The notes beneath the pieces were generated by a model. That model made no database searches. It saw only the letters and a program-made list of their open reading frames with translations, and was not told the origin of the DNA. A stretch of DNA of 64,000 bases, from assembly GCA_032690845.1 (NCBI GenBank), contig CM064417.1:32494432-32558431 (forward strand), written 5' to 3'. Of this stretch, positions 11,014 through 22,045 are shown piece by piece. Source of the DNA: Eleusine coracana subsp. coracana. Its lineage: Eukaryota > Streptophyta > Magnoliopsida > Poales > Poaceae. The position numbers were made by a program, and so were the translations under genes. Numbering within the stretch: the stretch's first letter is position 1; each line of letters begins with the position of its first letter.

Positions 11014-11202
11014 TCACAGTAAAGGTTGAGTCCAGTGAAAAAAAATGGAGATAGCCGTCACATTTGCTTCTATGAGAAGATTCCAGACCAAGACACCAGA
11101 AGGGCAGCGGAGGAGGAGGTGTTCCTGGTCCTCGACGACGGCATTGACACAGGTAATGTTGAAGCAACATAAGTAAGTAAGTAGCAGATTGAAAAAGCTC
11201 AA
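11014..11202 (-). pseudogene. Possible captured LINE zf-RVT fragment
   Basis: The minus-strand peptide CVNAVVEDQEHLLLRCPSG, followed by VLVWNLL, resembles the reverse-transcriptase zinc-binding tail of plant LINE elements (C..C...E...HLL..CP....W). Only this motif is visible and one of the zinc ligand positions cannot be checked. It lies inside the outer CACTA element, so it could be a captured fragment. Chance similarity is possible because the motif is short. Confidence 0.4.
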
Positions 11203-12180
11203 TTAAGCTACATGTTAATTGACATAAAGATTTAACCTAAAGCCGCTAGTAACATAACGATGCAAGACAACATGTACAGTACGATGGAATTACTAGACAA
11301 TGATACACATTTGCAGGTTTATGATAAAAGAAAGATTCATTTAGTTTTTTACCGAGAACAACTGCTGAAGACAGATTGGCGAGCTCCTGCAATGGCGCTG
11401 GGGAGCAAGAGTGGTGGGATTGAGGCGTATGCGAAAGTAGGCACCGGGTATGACAGAGGGCGCGCAGTTCTGCCGAGCCAACGGCGGCTGGTGAGCACTA
11501 GAGAGCAGGCGCGGGCGCGTTGGGGAGCCTACGGCCATGGTGGAGGGTAGGCGGCGGCGTGTGTGGGGTGGGGGGGGGAGCAGCAGGCACGGTGGATGGT
11601 AGCGTGCGTAGAGGAGGGCAGGCAGCGACGCTAAGGGGGAGGAAGGCGTAGAGGGTGGGCGGGAGGATTGCACTCGGGGAGAGGGCGGCAAGTAGAGGGA
11701 AATTATTTAGGGTTTGGCGTAGTAGATTGGATTTTTGGTGGGCTTACTCGCCTAATTTTCTTTTCGACCAGTCAAATTGATATATTGCATTAGTTGGGCA
11801 ATAGGCAAAAATGAGATATCCTACTTGTTGCATCTACCTTCCTTGGTTTTGTACTACTTTTCCTTGATTTTAAACTAGGTAGGTACTTATGTCAAGTTAT
11901 GGTATTTGCTTAGATTTGCTTAAACTCAATCGGTAGAAGTCAAACATTGGAAGGTCACCAACGTTCGCATGGCATAGGATCATTGGCCATGTTATGCTGA
12001 GATCAAAATGATGATTATGAACTAGATAGATGGGAAATCCTTGATAGTTTATATATAAATCTTGGCACGTAATTGTATATACCACATGCTGACATATGGG
12101 TAGGCAAACCTCACTCCTTACGATTACATGCCAAGGTAAAGTTTGGTAGCGACTAACCATAGGTCATTATTTGTTTTGAC
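11203..12180. other. Internal noncoding part of outer CACTA
   Basis: The GC-rich part at 11380-11690 gives long proline/serine/arginine-rich readings on both strands, which reflects composition rather than a gene. From 11700 to 12180 the DNA is AT-rich with no supported coding sequence. I see no splice-site-bounded exon or transposase similarity here. Confidence 0.5.
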
Positions 12181-12279
12181 AATTACCGACCAACTGTCGA
12201 TCGGTGTTACCTGCTTTACTGACCAACTGTCGATCGGTCACCATCACTACCACAAATAGGGCCTGTAGTGGCGGCAGGC

Positions 12280-12500
12280 AAACCACGGTAGCGGCGCGAC
12301 CCAAAGTCGGCCGCCGCTACAGAGCCAATGTGCACTGCCCCAACTAAAACCGCCGCTACAGGGCACCCAATAGCGGCGGTTGACATTGTCAACCGCCGCT
12401 ACAAACGCCTCATGTTTATAGTGGCGGTTGGCATTGTCAACCGCCGCTATTTATGGAATACTAGCGGCGATTGATAATGCCAACCACCGCTATAAAGTTC
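12280..12500. repeat. Left subterminal inverted repeats of inner CACTA
   Basis: Three copies of a palindrome with arms TAGCGGCGGTTGAC and GTCAACCGCCGCTA occur here. The best is perfect in both arms with a 3-base spacer (12371-12401); the others are at about 12418-12450 and 12463-12495, and half-sites occur at 12285-12345. Such repeats bind the element's TNP1-type protein in characterised CACTA elements; that role here is inferred. Confidence 0.8.
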
Positions 12501-12506
12501 CTAGGC

Positions 12507-12514
12507 TATAAAAG
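12507..12514 (+). promoter_or_regulatory. TATA box of TNP2 gene
   Basis: TATAAAAG directly follows the subterminal palindromes and lies about 530 bases upstream of the TNP2 start codon, with an AT-rich leader that probably contains an intron. The arrangement palindromes, TATA box, gene is repeated at 16670-16759. Confidence 0.6.
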
Positions 12515-13039
12515 CCGCGTTCGAACAGCTCCGGCCCTTACTGGAACAGTGGTGGCCCAAAAATTTGTGCAAATCATGAAAATCAAGGGGGGAAGGTTTT
12601 GAGTTTATTTTTTTTTTTTTTGCAGAAATTTGCTCTCTGAGGTAAGGGGAACTCGTCCCATACATTTTTTTTGTGCTATTATTTTGAAATCAAGTTGAAT
12701 TTTGCATTTCATGTTTGTTAGATTTTCATCAAATTTTTTCCATCATTACGCAAAAAATTACTATATCTAATCTCTTTTATGTCAATGGCAATCTAGATCT
12801 AGTTTGGTTACTAGAAGAGATAGAAAGTGTTAGGGCAAGAGGTATATTCATTTTTATAATTTTTTAATAAAAATTAAATATTGTATAAAATAATTTGATG
12901 TTTGTTTCATTTTAGCTTGCATAATATTTCTCGCTTTATGTAATTTATTTTTCTCGCTATATATAATGAATGTTTAATATTTTTGTTATATATAATTAAT
13001 TTGAACATTGTTTTGGATGCACATTCAAGGTCGTTCACG

Positions 13040-16000
13040 ATGGATAGATCTTGGATGTATGAGGCACCAAGACCGGGTCCAATATTTTTACGCAAAGTCT
13101 CCAAATTCACCGAAGGGGCCATACAACATGCTCGACGTGAACGGACGACTGATGTATATTGTTCATGGTTTGATTGCAAGAATCAGAAGCTGTGGAATGA
13201 TATAGAAGTAATCAAGTCACACTTGGTGCGGAGGGGTTTTGTTGATGGGTACATGAGATGGACAAAACATGGTGAGAACAGTGTGGTCGATAGGGAATTT
13301 GATAGCATATTGAAGTTGAAGTCGAGGCTGTGAATTCGCCTGGTGCAGATGCGACAGAATCACCTGGTGAAACTGATTTTGATGTGGAGGAGTTGTTACG
13401 TCACATTGAGCCGCAGGTGTTGACCAATGCCGGTATAACTATAGGGCTTGATAATTTCTTTAGAATAGAGAAGGCATCAAAGGATCCATTATATGATGAA
13501 TCTAAGGGATGTGGTAAAGAGTCACCATGCTACATACTGTACTTGAGCTAATGAAGCGGAAGGCCATGCATGGCTGGTCGGACGCTAGTTTTACGGATTT
13601 GTTGGAACTTATTTCCGATGTCTGCCGAAGCCCATCTTATTGCCAAGGACAACATACCTTGCTAAGAAGCTCATTTCCCCACTTTCATTGGGCGTGCAAA
13701 AAATTCACGCGTGTCCAAATCATTGCATATTGTATCGAAAGGAGCATCAGAATGCTGTGAGATGCCCAAGATGCAAACGCAGTCGTTACAAGAGGAACAA
13801 TGATTGTGATATGGATGGTGGAGTGAAGAATACAACTAAGGGGAGAAAGAAGAAAAGAAGTTCTATCGTCGATGACTGTGATGATAGTAAGGTTCCTGCC
13901 TTAGGTATTTGGTACTTACTCGTGGTCGATCGCATCAGACGCTTGTTCGCCAACCCTAGGGATGCGACAATGATGACATGGCATGCACGTGAGGGAGATG
14001 GTAAGCTCAGGCATCCCGTAGATGGAACACAGTGGAAAAAGTTCGATAAGAATCATTGAGACATCTCTAATGAGAAAAGGAACCTACGGTTTGCATTGAG
14101 TACGAACGGGATGAACCTATTCGGTCAAATGAGGAATCAGCACAGCACTTGGCTAGTGATACTAGCAATGTACAACATTCCACCATGGTTATGCCATAAG
14201 CGTAAGTACCTACTGCTGACCACTCTTATATCTGCGCCCAAAGAACCTAGTAACGACATAGATGTGTTCTAAGTAGCATTGTTCGAAGGCCTACAGAAAC
14301 TATGGTTAGAGGGGGTCCGTATATGGGATGAGTATCTAAGAGAGTACTTCACGCTCAGAGGAATTATTTTTTGCGTGGTAAGTGTTTCCCTGACATTATG
14401 GGCACTATCAGGGCAAGTCAAAGGGAAGGCGACATGTTTTGTATCTGTTAATGATACATCCCTTGTGTACCTTCCAGCATCCCAGAAGCTAGTGTATACG
14501 TGAAACCACCGATTCTTACCAGAAAAACATAGGTATCGCACGATGGCTAGATACTTTGATGGCAAAGTTGAGAATGACATAGAACCTCGACGTTGGACTG
14601 GCAGGGTCGTGTTTGACCTTGTTAAAAACATTAGTGTTGTTTTTGGAAAGCCGGTGAAGGGAGTCAAAAAGGCGAAAAGTCTCAAGCCGTTTAAGAAGAA
14701 ATCCATTTTCTTCGTATATTTCAATTATTGGAAAGAATTGGAAGTGAATCATGCCTTTGACTGGATGCATATTGGGAAGGGTGTATTTGATAGTAGTAGC
14801 GGACTTATACTCAACCAACCTGGTAAGACAACGGATGGACTCAGCGCACATAGAGATCTTGTACTGATGGGAATAAGACCAGAGCTCCATTCGCAAGAAA
14901 GAGCAAATGGAAAGTACTTTCTCCCTCGGCAGCCTACACACATACAACTGAGGAGAAAACAACATTCTATAAGTGCCTCAATGGGATTAATGTACCGACA
15001 GGTTTCTCATTGAATATCAAGAATCTTGTAAACATGGAAGAGTTAAATATAGGTGGGTACAACACTCATGATTGCCACATAATACTTTTGATGTTTCTCC
15101 CTATTGCTATCAGAGCTGTTAACTCGCCATGGCTAAAGTTGGCTGTAACTCGCCTTATCTACTTCTTTAACGTGGTATCAAAGAAGGTGATAACTGAAGA
15201 CGAGTTAAATGACCTACGAACCCACATGAAGGAAACAATGTGCATACTTGAGATGGTCTTCCCTCCACCCCAAATATTGTTGACTAGATCTCTGCATTGG
15301 GCCCTCTCTACCTGCATTAGATGTTTCCGTTTGAGAGGTTCATGTATGTATTAAAATGCTATGTGTGTACTCGTTCACATCCAGAGGGTTCTATGATCGA
15401 GGGCTACACAACTAAGGAGATCATCGAATGTTGCTCAGATTACATTAATGATGGTAGTAGATCAATTGGTCTCCCCATGTCTCGTCGTGAGGGTAGAGTA
15501 TCTGGAAAAGGTACGAAAGGACGTAGATCATTCATCGACCGTGACTTCAAATGAGTGGACCAAACACATTTCACTGTATTGCAACAGACGCAGAATATGG
15601 GATCATACTTTGAAAAACATCTGTTAGAGCTCCACTGAAACAACAAGGATGCGACGGATAAATGGATCATAGACGAGCACAAGGGCTCTTTTACATCATG
15701 GTTTAGCTCCCTAGACATTCCAAGTGGCGAGTCCGTGGAAGAGAAATGTTGAGAAAGTTAGCTAACCGCCTGAGAAGAACCGTGGTTACCTTTCAGGCAT
15801 ACGATATCAATGGTTTTACCTTCAACACCCAACAAAAGGATAAGAAGAGCAAGTGTCAAAACAGCGGTGTTCGAGTAGAGCCATTGACGAAGAGGACCAG
15901 ACGACCTCGTATTATGGGTACATTGAGAAAATATGGGAACTAGACTACGGTGAAAATTTACAGGTTCCCATATTTAAATGTAAATGGGTGAAGCACCCTA

Positions 16001-16230
16001 ATGGTATCGAGGTGATGAATATGGTTTCACAATTGTTGATCTTAACAATGTTGGTCATAAAGATGAGCCTTGGATACTTGCCAAGACCGTGGAACAGGTG
16101 TTTTATGTACTTGATGCAAAGGATGAAAAGAAATACATTGTTGTTCCAGGTAACTCAAGCATTGGAGTGGAGAATGTGGAAGATCGAGATGATCCAAAGA
16201 ATCGTTCAAGGCTAACTCAAGCATCATGTA
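13040..16230 (+). pseudogene. CACTA TNP2-type transposase, degenerate
   Basis: TNP2 is the transposase that cuts CACTA elements. The start is chosen at MDRSWMYE (13040), the standard beginning of the transposase-associated domain, which continues through CSWFDCKN and HLVRRGFVDGYMRWTKHGE. Further on, LAKKLISPLSLGVQKIHACP and CILYRKEHQNAVRCPRCKRS (13640-13790) match the Transposase_21 core, followed by WYLLVVDRIRRLFANPRDA and KLRHPVDGTQWKKFD. LPEKHRYR, RWTGRVVFDLV and DWMHIGKGVFD mark the region to 14830. YPFERFM-like and EGYTTKEIIE sequence (15320-15430) is the DUF4218-like part, and KIWELDYGENLQVPIFKCKW (15930-16000) the DUF4216-like tail. Stops (for example 13331, 14057, 14269) and frameshifts break the frame more than ten times. 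Inactive. Confidence 0.9.
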
Positions 16231-16669
16231 ATTTTATTTTGTTAAGTATCTTTTATTATTCAAACCTTGTATTATGTTTGATGCATTTTATGTTTATTTA
16301 AATATAAATATTGTGTAACTTATTTTGTTAAGCATCATGTAGCTTGAAATTTATAGGTTTAAAAGAGTAAAAATAAAAGAGTTTAGAGACCTATTTGTAA
16401 TTTTATAAAATGATAAGATTTAAAGTGTAAAAATATTAGGACTGAAATGTAATTAATAGAAAGTGTAGGGTTGATTTTACAAAATTTTAGGACCTAACAT
16501 TAATTTTTACTAAGTATAAGGGTCTAAGTGTAAAAAGAGAAGACTAAAATATAGTTAATACTGAACTCAGGGGTTTTGCTAGAAAAAACAAGTATCTGGT
16601 AATTTTTGAAAATAAATAATACAATTTTAGAGAATGAATAATACAATATAAAAAAACACCACGACTTTT
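16231..16669. other. AT-rich spacer between TNP2 and second gene
   Basis: This stretch is very AT-rich and has no supported exon. It probably holds the 3' untranslated region and polyadenylation signals of the TNP2 gene. Confidence 0.5.
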
Positions 16670-16739
16670 TAGCGGCGGTTCTCATAGCCACCCGCCGCTA
16701 TTCTTTTTTAGCGGTGGTTTGCTTTGTGAACCGCCGCTA
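16670..16739. repeat. Internal copy of the subterminal palindromes
   Basis: Two palindromes of the same family as the element ends (TAGCGGCGGTT..CCGCCGCTA at 16670-16700 and TAGCGGTGGTT..CCGCCGCTA at 16709-16739) sit in the middle of the inner CACTA, directly upstream of a second TATA box. Their position suggests a promoter module shared by both genes of the element rather than transposon ends. Confidence 0.75.
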
Positions 16740-16751
16740 AAAAGGCCTCCC

Positions 16752-16759
16752 CTATATAA
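16752..16759 (+). promoter_or_regulatory. TATA box of the second CACTA gene
   Basis: TATATAAG lies 12 bases after the internal palindromes and is followed by a CT-rich, GC-rich leader, as for the TNP2 promoter at 12507. Confidence 0.6.
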
Positions 16760-16789
16760 GCGAAGGCACGACGGGCCCCTTACCCTAAT

Positions 16790-17460
16790 CCTGCAGTTTT
16801 CTTTTGTATGCCGTGAAGCTGCCCAATTCCGCCGCTTTCTCCTCGAGCGCCGCCGCCCTTCGTCTCCTCGTGCCCTCTCCGACGCCTCCCCGAGCGAGCA
16901 CCGCTGCTGTGGGCCCCATCATCTATCCCCAAGCACCGCTACCGTGGGCCCCCTCCTCGTCCTCGAGCACCGCTGCATCGGGCCCCCTCCTCATCCCCCG
17001 CGCTGGCCTCCCCCTCATCGATGACGTGCGCATGCCTCCTCCCCTTCCCCGTGCTCGCCAACCGGTCGCCGCGTGGCCCCCCCCCCCTCGTCAACGCCGC
17101 GCTCGCAGGCCCCCTCATCAATGCTGAGGGTGGCTCCCGCCTTCGTCACCGAGCGCCACCGCGCGCTCCTCCCTCCCCGAGCGCCGCCGCATCGGGCCAC
17201 CGTCCTCCGCCGCTCTCCCCCTCATCGACGTCGAGCGCGGGCTCCCTCCTCCGTCCCCGAGCACCGCTGCCACGGGCCCCCTCTTTGTCCCGAGCGCTGC
17301 CATGGGCTCCCTCCTGCGTCCTCTCTCTAGTAAGCGCCGAACTCTCCTCTTCCTCCCCTCTCCCCTCCTCTCTGATGCCCTCCTGCCCGTTGACGACCAG
17401 GTGCACCCGCTCTGCCCCCACGCCCTTAATCTCAACTGTCCTGCTCTTGATTCTTGGTTA
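16790..17460 (+). other. GC-rich first exon or leader of second CACTA gene
   Basis: The block is strongly C-rich with repeated CACCGCTGCC/GGGCCCCCTCCTC units; every frame gives low-complexity Pro/Ser/Arg/Ala-rich readings on both strands, so none can be trusted as a protein. Composition changes sharply at 17460 into AT-rich intron-like DNA. I infer a transcribed leader of the second gene; it might also be a captured fragment of a GC-rich grass gene. Confidence 0.4.
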
Positions 17461-19084
17461 CTGGGATAAGCTGATGTTTGCTTGCATTATTTTTTAGGAT
17501 CTCCATTGACTATAATGCTAGGTAAAAAATCTCCAATGAATGGAAAATGTAGCGGTAAAATAATTAGAACCATTATTTTTAGTAGTTTCAGTATGTTAAT
17601 CTGGCCCATGTGGATTTTGTTAGAGGACCAGTTAGTTCAACGCTATACAATATTAATGTTTGTACAAGTGCCAATCAGGCTGTTTTATTCTCTCTCATTT
17701 TTTTGGTCAATTTCAAGTTCATTTTAATTACTCTAACAGTAGGTAAATTCATTTAACAACTGGATGTTATGGCCTGCATAAATAGTGGTTATAAAGTTTA
17801 GAAGGTCAACCATGCAATTTTCATGTGTCGCCGTACAAATTTTATCTTGCATTTTATAGTCATTTTGTGAAATCCGTGATTTCTCATTCATTCTTCTTTA
17901 GTACATAATATTCTCATGACAGATACACAATACTGCTAACTAACTATTTTTGAAAGAAACTATAACCATATGACTTGGTTCCAATCAACAACATGACAGG
18001 AACATATAACTTTAAATAGTTTATGCATCGTAATTTCAGATTTTAGTTTGAGAAACCATTTAAGACATTCGGTTTGTAGATTTCTGGCATGCATATATAT
18101 AGTTAGAAGTTACTTCTGAAACCAAGAGTTATACACAATGTTGAAACCTAACAAAAGGTACAATCCTGTCACAATTTGGTCCGTATATTTAACTGATGTT
18201 TAGATGGTTTCGGGTCATTTAGTTTCTGATTTCAGTCTGTTGACCAGTGCACAATGCAACTTTTCATCAAAAGCAAAATGCATGATGCAGCTACAATGAA
18301 TGATGGCAAAAACGTATTTCATTTCTTTTCTTGTTAAATTAAATAGAAATTTAAAGCCTCGCTATAAGTCTGGTAGAGGAGCACACAAATCATTCATACC
18401 AGTATAGCAATGTAAAATAACAACCATCAATCTACAGAATAAAAACGTTGTTGTGTTATTACCTTTCAGTAAAAAGGATCATGCACTTTCCTCTTCCTCA
18501 CGGCTTTAATCCAAAACAACCTTTTCTGCTAAGGTTTCAGAATCATCAAGGGCTGCTGTTGATATCCATGTTGTCGATCTTTTGCTGCTGCTGTTCTGGA
18601 AATGGTTTATTTTGCTTGCTTGTGTCATAGTTTTCACTGCCATAGTTGTGATTGCTCTTATGATTGCTCTTATGATAGTTGTCACTGCCATAGTTGCTTG
18701 CCATATGATCATTTTGCTACCATATAGTGGTTTATATGTTCATATAATTATTTTTCTGCCATATGCTTGCTCCTCTGATTTTACATGCTATTCCCATGTA
18801 TTTCATGTCCTATATGCTTAGTAACTGCCCGCTTGATGCCATATATTCATGTTCATAGTCTTATGGTTGTCGTTGTGATTGCTCTTATGATAGTTCTATG
18901 CTCACTGCTAACTGTCCTATATGCCATTTCTGAAATCCATAGTATTCTTTACTTGCGGCCATATATATGCCATATTACTTGTGGCCATATATATGTCATA
19001 TACTTGCGGCCTATGATATATTTGCTTATGATATATATGCGAGGTTCCTAGTCTATTCTTCTCCTTGTCTCTCTGTACTACTTA
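17461..19084. other. Long intron-like stretch
   Basis: No coding sequence is supported. The DNA is AT-rich, with pyrimidine-rich low-complexity sequence at 18580-18900 (repeats of TTGCTCTTATGATAGTTG and CATAGTTG) and a short tandem repeat at 18951-19013. It lies between the GC-rich leader and the first recognisable exon of the second gene, so it is probably intronic. Confidence 0.5.
18951..19013. repeat. Tandem repeat, 25-26 bp unit, about 2.4 copies
   Basis: ACTTGCGGCCATATATATGC begins the unit at 18951, again (ACTTGTGGCC) at 18977 and again at 19002. The unit ends in an AT-rich run before each repeat. Confidence 0.75.
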
Positions 19085-20090
19085 TCTATTCTACGTAGGC
19101 GATCGACACATGCTCAATGATGAAAGCGGGCTAAGTGAGGCTAGTGTGGTGATCGACACATGCTCAATGATCGACACATGCTTTGATGCCTTCTTACGAG
19201 GTTCGTCCACATCCACGCAGCCATCCGTCTCTACGTAACTATCAGTCTCCATGCAATCAGAAACAGAGGACATCACTAAGGATACTCCTTGCGAGTTGCA
19301 TGTGCCATTTGGTTACAAGGGGAAGATGATGAAGGTTGCATCCGATATGGCATTTCCAGGAGAGACGCTCCATAACAGGGATATCCCGCCAGGTTACGTG
19401 CATGTCACCGTGTCAGAAATAGTACCTGGCTATGAGGACAACGAGATCAAATGCCCGATACCTGATGCGTGTATAGAAACTCTCCAAGATGCGCTCGGCT
19501 CTTTCATTATTTGGAAACGCCATGATGTTGTCCTCTCACCACGAGTTTCTCCACCCCCGTTGTCTAGGCACGGGTCCTTTCATGCGAGCCAGCCAACAAT
19601 ACAAGTGGACAACCGTCTCCTATGTCTGCGGTAGCCTCGGTAAACAAGCCCCAATCTCCCCATGCGGAAGCCAACTCGACTCATAGTCATATGATCTATA
19701 GTGACAACGAGCCTCTTTTGTAGAATGTTCAACTCGAGCCTTCTCCTGTTGTCCTCAAGGCTCCGCCAATTCAAGTCCAGTCTACGGCAATTCAAGTCGA
19801 ACCTCCGTCAATAGCTGCCGTGGTGGTTGAAATTCAGGCGCCGGTAATCTAAGTCCAGCCTGTGCCAGTTGTCATCAAGGCTCCGGTAATACCAAAGACG
19901 GTTACAGGTTTTGACAAAGAGCCAAAGGACCCAAAAGAAAAAAATGATGTTGATAAGTACTTGGCTGGATTGAAAAAACCTCTAGCAACCACCGGCAAGC
20001 TCGTCCTGCAAGAACAAGATCCTCGGGATAGATTGTCGATGACGATCAAATTTTGGACAATCCTGCGGATGATGTGGACTACCTAAAATT
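19085..20090 (+). pseudogene. CACTA accessory gene, DUF8039-like part and Pro/Val linker
   Basis: The peptide at 19270-19560 (PCELHVPFGYKGKMMKVASD, then FPGETLHNRDIPPGYVHVTV, then DALGSFIIWKRHDVVLSPR) resembles the DUF8039-like domain that accompanies TNP2 in plant CACTA elements; its biochemical role is unknown to me. Upstream at 19100-19180 GATCGACACATGCT occurs three times. Downstream at 19730-19910 is a Pro/Val/Ile-rich linker with repeated QVQ, VVLKAPP and VVIKAPV units, then FDKEPKDPKEKNDVDKYLAG. Stops (for example 19632 and 19849) break the frame. This part would be joined to the Ulp1-like exons that follow. Confidence 0.6.
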
Positions 20091-21600
20091 CATATTTGGT
20101 AAACCCCTTATATCAAAGAATATGTACAAGAACCTGCCGTGGGAGATGCAGAAGTTGCACGACTAGTACATGATGGCATCAAAAGAAGGGGTCACCGAAA
20201 TCACTTGTAGAATTCCAAAAGAGGTGTTCAATGAAGAAGAAGAATAAATATTATACCTATTTTGGAAGGATGTCCACTCTATGTTTCGTCTAGACAAGAT
20301 GGACGTCACCTTCATCACCTTATGATGCATGTAAGTGTCGCGTTTGATCTACTCCGTATTTCAAGCATAATTCCATATATTATCTTATGCTTTTTTTATA
20401 GCATGAACACCTTTTTCCAAAGAAAGGAGACCGACAGAAAAGATTAGAGGGTGGCCTACGTCAACCCAAATGGATCAACCAAAGCTCGATAAACCCAACA
20501 GTAAATCCGGAAAACAATCCGGATAAGACACCGATAGAGCTTGCTGAGATGAAGACGGTCTTGACAATAGAAGCAAAGACTTATGTTGTGAATTACTGTA
20601 CCACTGCTTCATGAGGTGGCAAGATAGAGAATGCATTATGGCCCCTTACAACTTCAAGTAAGTTGGACAACTACTGCCTTCGTCATGTATCCTATGTTAA
20701 AGTTAAATCCAATCATAACTAACTTGTTGACAACATTGTTGTAGCGATCATGGGATTTGTCTGATGATATTTCCCAAAGAAGGGTACCTTCTAGTGCTTG
20801 ATAGCTTGGACTTCGACAAGAAGTTATACAACGACATTCTGGAAGTCATAGATTGGTAAGAAATTGGTCTACATGTGTATGGTTTGATGATATTAATATC
20901 ATCTAATGATAAGCTTTTGTCGATCACGGAGTGCTTACGAGAAATATGTCGTAGCCGGCGGGCCATGTCATCCTACAAGGAAAAAGAACATGTACTTCCT
21001 TCATAAGTTTTGGGTAAGATTTATGTGCATCTCATACACGTCCTTATCGTACTATCCATTCATATAATTATCATAAGTGTAACGAAATTATGTTTTGTAA
21101 TTTATAGTGTCATAAGCAAATATGAAGAAGTGTTATGGTTACTACACTTGTGTGTTCTCGGGTGGCACTTCAACTTACCTAGACCATATCATTGAGGAGT
21201 CTAAACAAGAGGTAAGTTGATTTTGTTTATGTCTATTTTACTTTATTTTTTATTTTTAATATCTTATATATTAACAGACTCTGCTCATGTGACACAGAAA
21301 GCCGCAAGGGCAAAGAAAGAATGGGCTGCAAAGATATAAAGGAATGATCAGATTAAAAAGGGTATAATTCCTGAATCACGCGTTTGCTTGAGTACAAATG
21401 CCATGTATCTGGTTGTAGCTTCTCTTTGTCGTTTTATGTTGAGAGAGGTTATTAGTCCAGAAGGGAAGTGCTTTGATTTGAAGGTTTACTAGCAACAAAA
21501 CATTGGTCTCTTTGTCAGTGGGCTAGTTCGAGAGCACCATATGAGCCCAATGTTTCAGAGAAAGATGATGACTATGCATTAGGGTTTATATAAGACATTT
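20091..21600 (+). pseudogene. Ulp1/SENP-like cysteine protease (peptidase C48) exons, inactive
   Basis: Ulp1-type proteases cut SUMO-like tags; copies occur in plant Mutator- and CACTA-type elements. Exon pieces with plausible splice sites are visible: a leader with IFGKPLISKNMYKNLPWEMQ (20085-20160); DHGICLMIFPKEGYLLVLDS then LDFDKKLYNDILEVIDW (20748-20857), giving the catalytic His and Asp positions, between acceptor ttgttgtag and donor gtaag; SAYEKYVVAGGP (20935-20965); CHKQ then YGYYTCVFSGGTSTYLDHII (21110-21200). At the nucleophile position, where the family has CGYY, the codon at 21134-21136 is TAT, so Cys reads Tyr, and a frameshift separates CHKQ from it. The tail EGKCFDLK ends near 21490. 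Inactive. Confidence 0.75.
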
Positions 21601-21754
21601 TATGCTATCCATTGAATATTTTGATGAGATGTTGTATATATTCTATGATGACATATTGTAAATATCTGTGATGAGATGTTGTAAATTTCTGTGTGCAGAA
21701 TCTATGATTTCTGTATATTTGCTTTATTTTATTTTTTTTTTGGAAAATAACAAG

Positions 21755-21910
21755 TAGCGGCAGTTGATGATGTCAACCGCCGCTACTAATACCTAACAAT
21801 AGTGGTGATTGACATCTTCAACCGCCGCTACTAATGAGTCTGTAGCGGTGGTTTGTTTTGGCGACAGACTACCTGCCGCTATAAACGCTTATTTATAGCT
21901 GCGTTTGTGT
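21755..21910. repeat. Right subterminal inverted repeats of inner CACTA
   Basis: Palindromes of the family seen at the left end recur at 21755-21785 (TAGCGGCAGTT..AACCGCCGCTA), about 21799-21831 and 21842-21882, and half-sites continue to 21965. They mark the right subterminal region. Confidence 0.75.
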
Positions 21911-22045
21911 AGTGCTGGGATGTCCTGCCCGCCGCTACAGGGCTTTACGAACCGTCGCTACAGGCCGTTTTTGTTGTTGTGCATGTTTCAATGACCAACC
22001 ATTGGCCGCTATGATTGGTTGGTAATAGTGTACCATGGTGTAGTG

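Larger units (their letters stand above)
12245..21981 (+). mobile_element. CACTA (En/Spm) element (inner), TSD CAT
   Basis: The left end CACTACCACAAATAGGGCC begins at 12245. The right end, as reverse complement, reads CACAACAACAAAAACGGCC and stops at 21981. CAT flanks both sides (12242-12244 and 21982-21984). The two ends also share the next segment CTGTAG.GGCGG. Its two genes, both on the plus strand, are a TNP2 transposase (13040-16230) and a second gene with DUF8039-like and Ulp1-like parts (about 16750-21600). Subterminal inverted repeats built on TAGCGGCGGTT/AACCGCCGCTA sit at both ends and once more in the middle. The right terminus has lost the canonical CACTA (CACAA), which alone may prevent excision. 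Confidence 0.9.
10672..22045. mobile_element. Non-autonomous CACTA element (outer), TSD ATT
   Basis: The left end reads CCCTACACCACAGTA at 10672 (CACTA with one change) and the right end is the reverse complement CACTACACCATGGTA ending at 22045. Both are flanked by ATT (10669-10671 and 22046-22048), the 3-bp duplication CACTA transposons make. Subterminal repeats of the type GACCGACCAACTGTCGGTCG fill 10700-10980 and 12180-12240, with a short set at 21985-22040. Without the nested element inside it is about 1.6 kb and has no transposase, so it depended on another element in trans. It is inserted in gypsy-2. Confidence 0.85.

Noticed and set aside
11341..11691. Pro-rich minus-strand open frame of 116 residues
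   Set aside because: Low-complexity translation of a GC-rich stretch, with no domain and no codon bias that would favour one frame.
12280..12500. Regular palindromes resembling a CRISPR array
   Set aside because: Only three imperfect copies with irregular spacing in a plant CACTA terminus, no spacers or cas genes.
16790..17460. Long Pro/Arg/Ser/Ala-rich open frames on both strands
   Set aside because: They appear in all frames because of C-rich composition, overlap one another and match no family. I kept the region only as a GC-rich leader.
21906..21914. TGTGTAGTG as possible right end of the inner CACTA
   Set aside because: The next three bases are CTG and do not match CAT at the left. 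The better end at 21981 has CAT and a matching inner terminal sequence.
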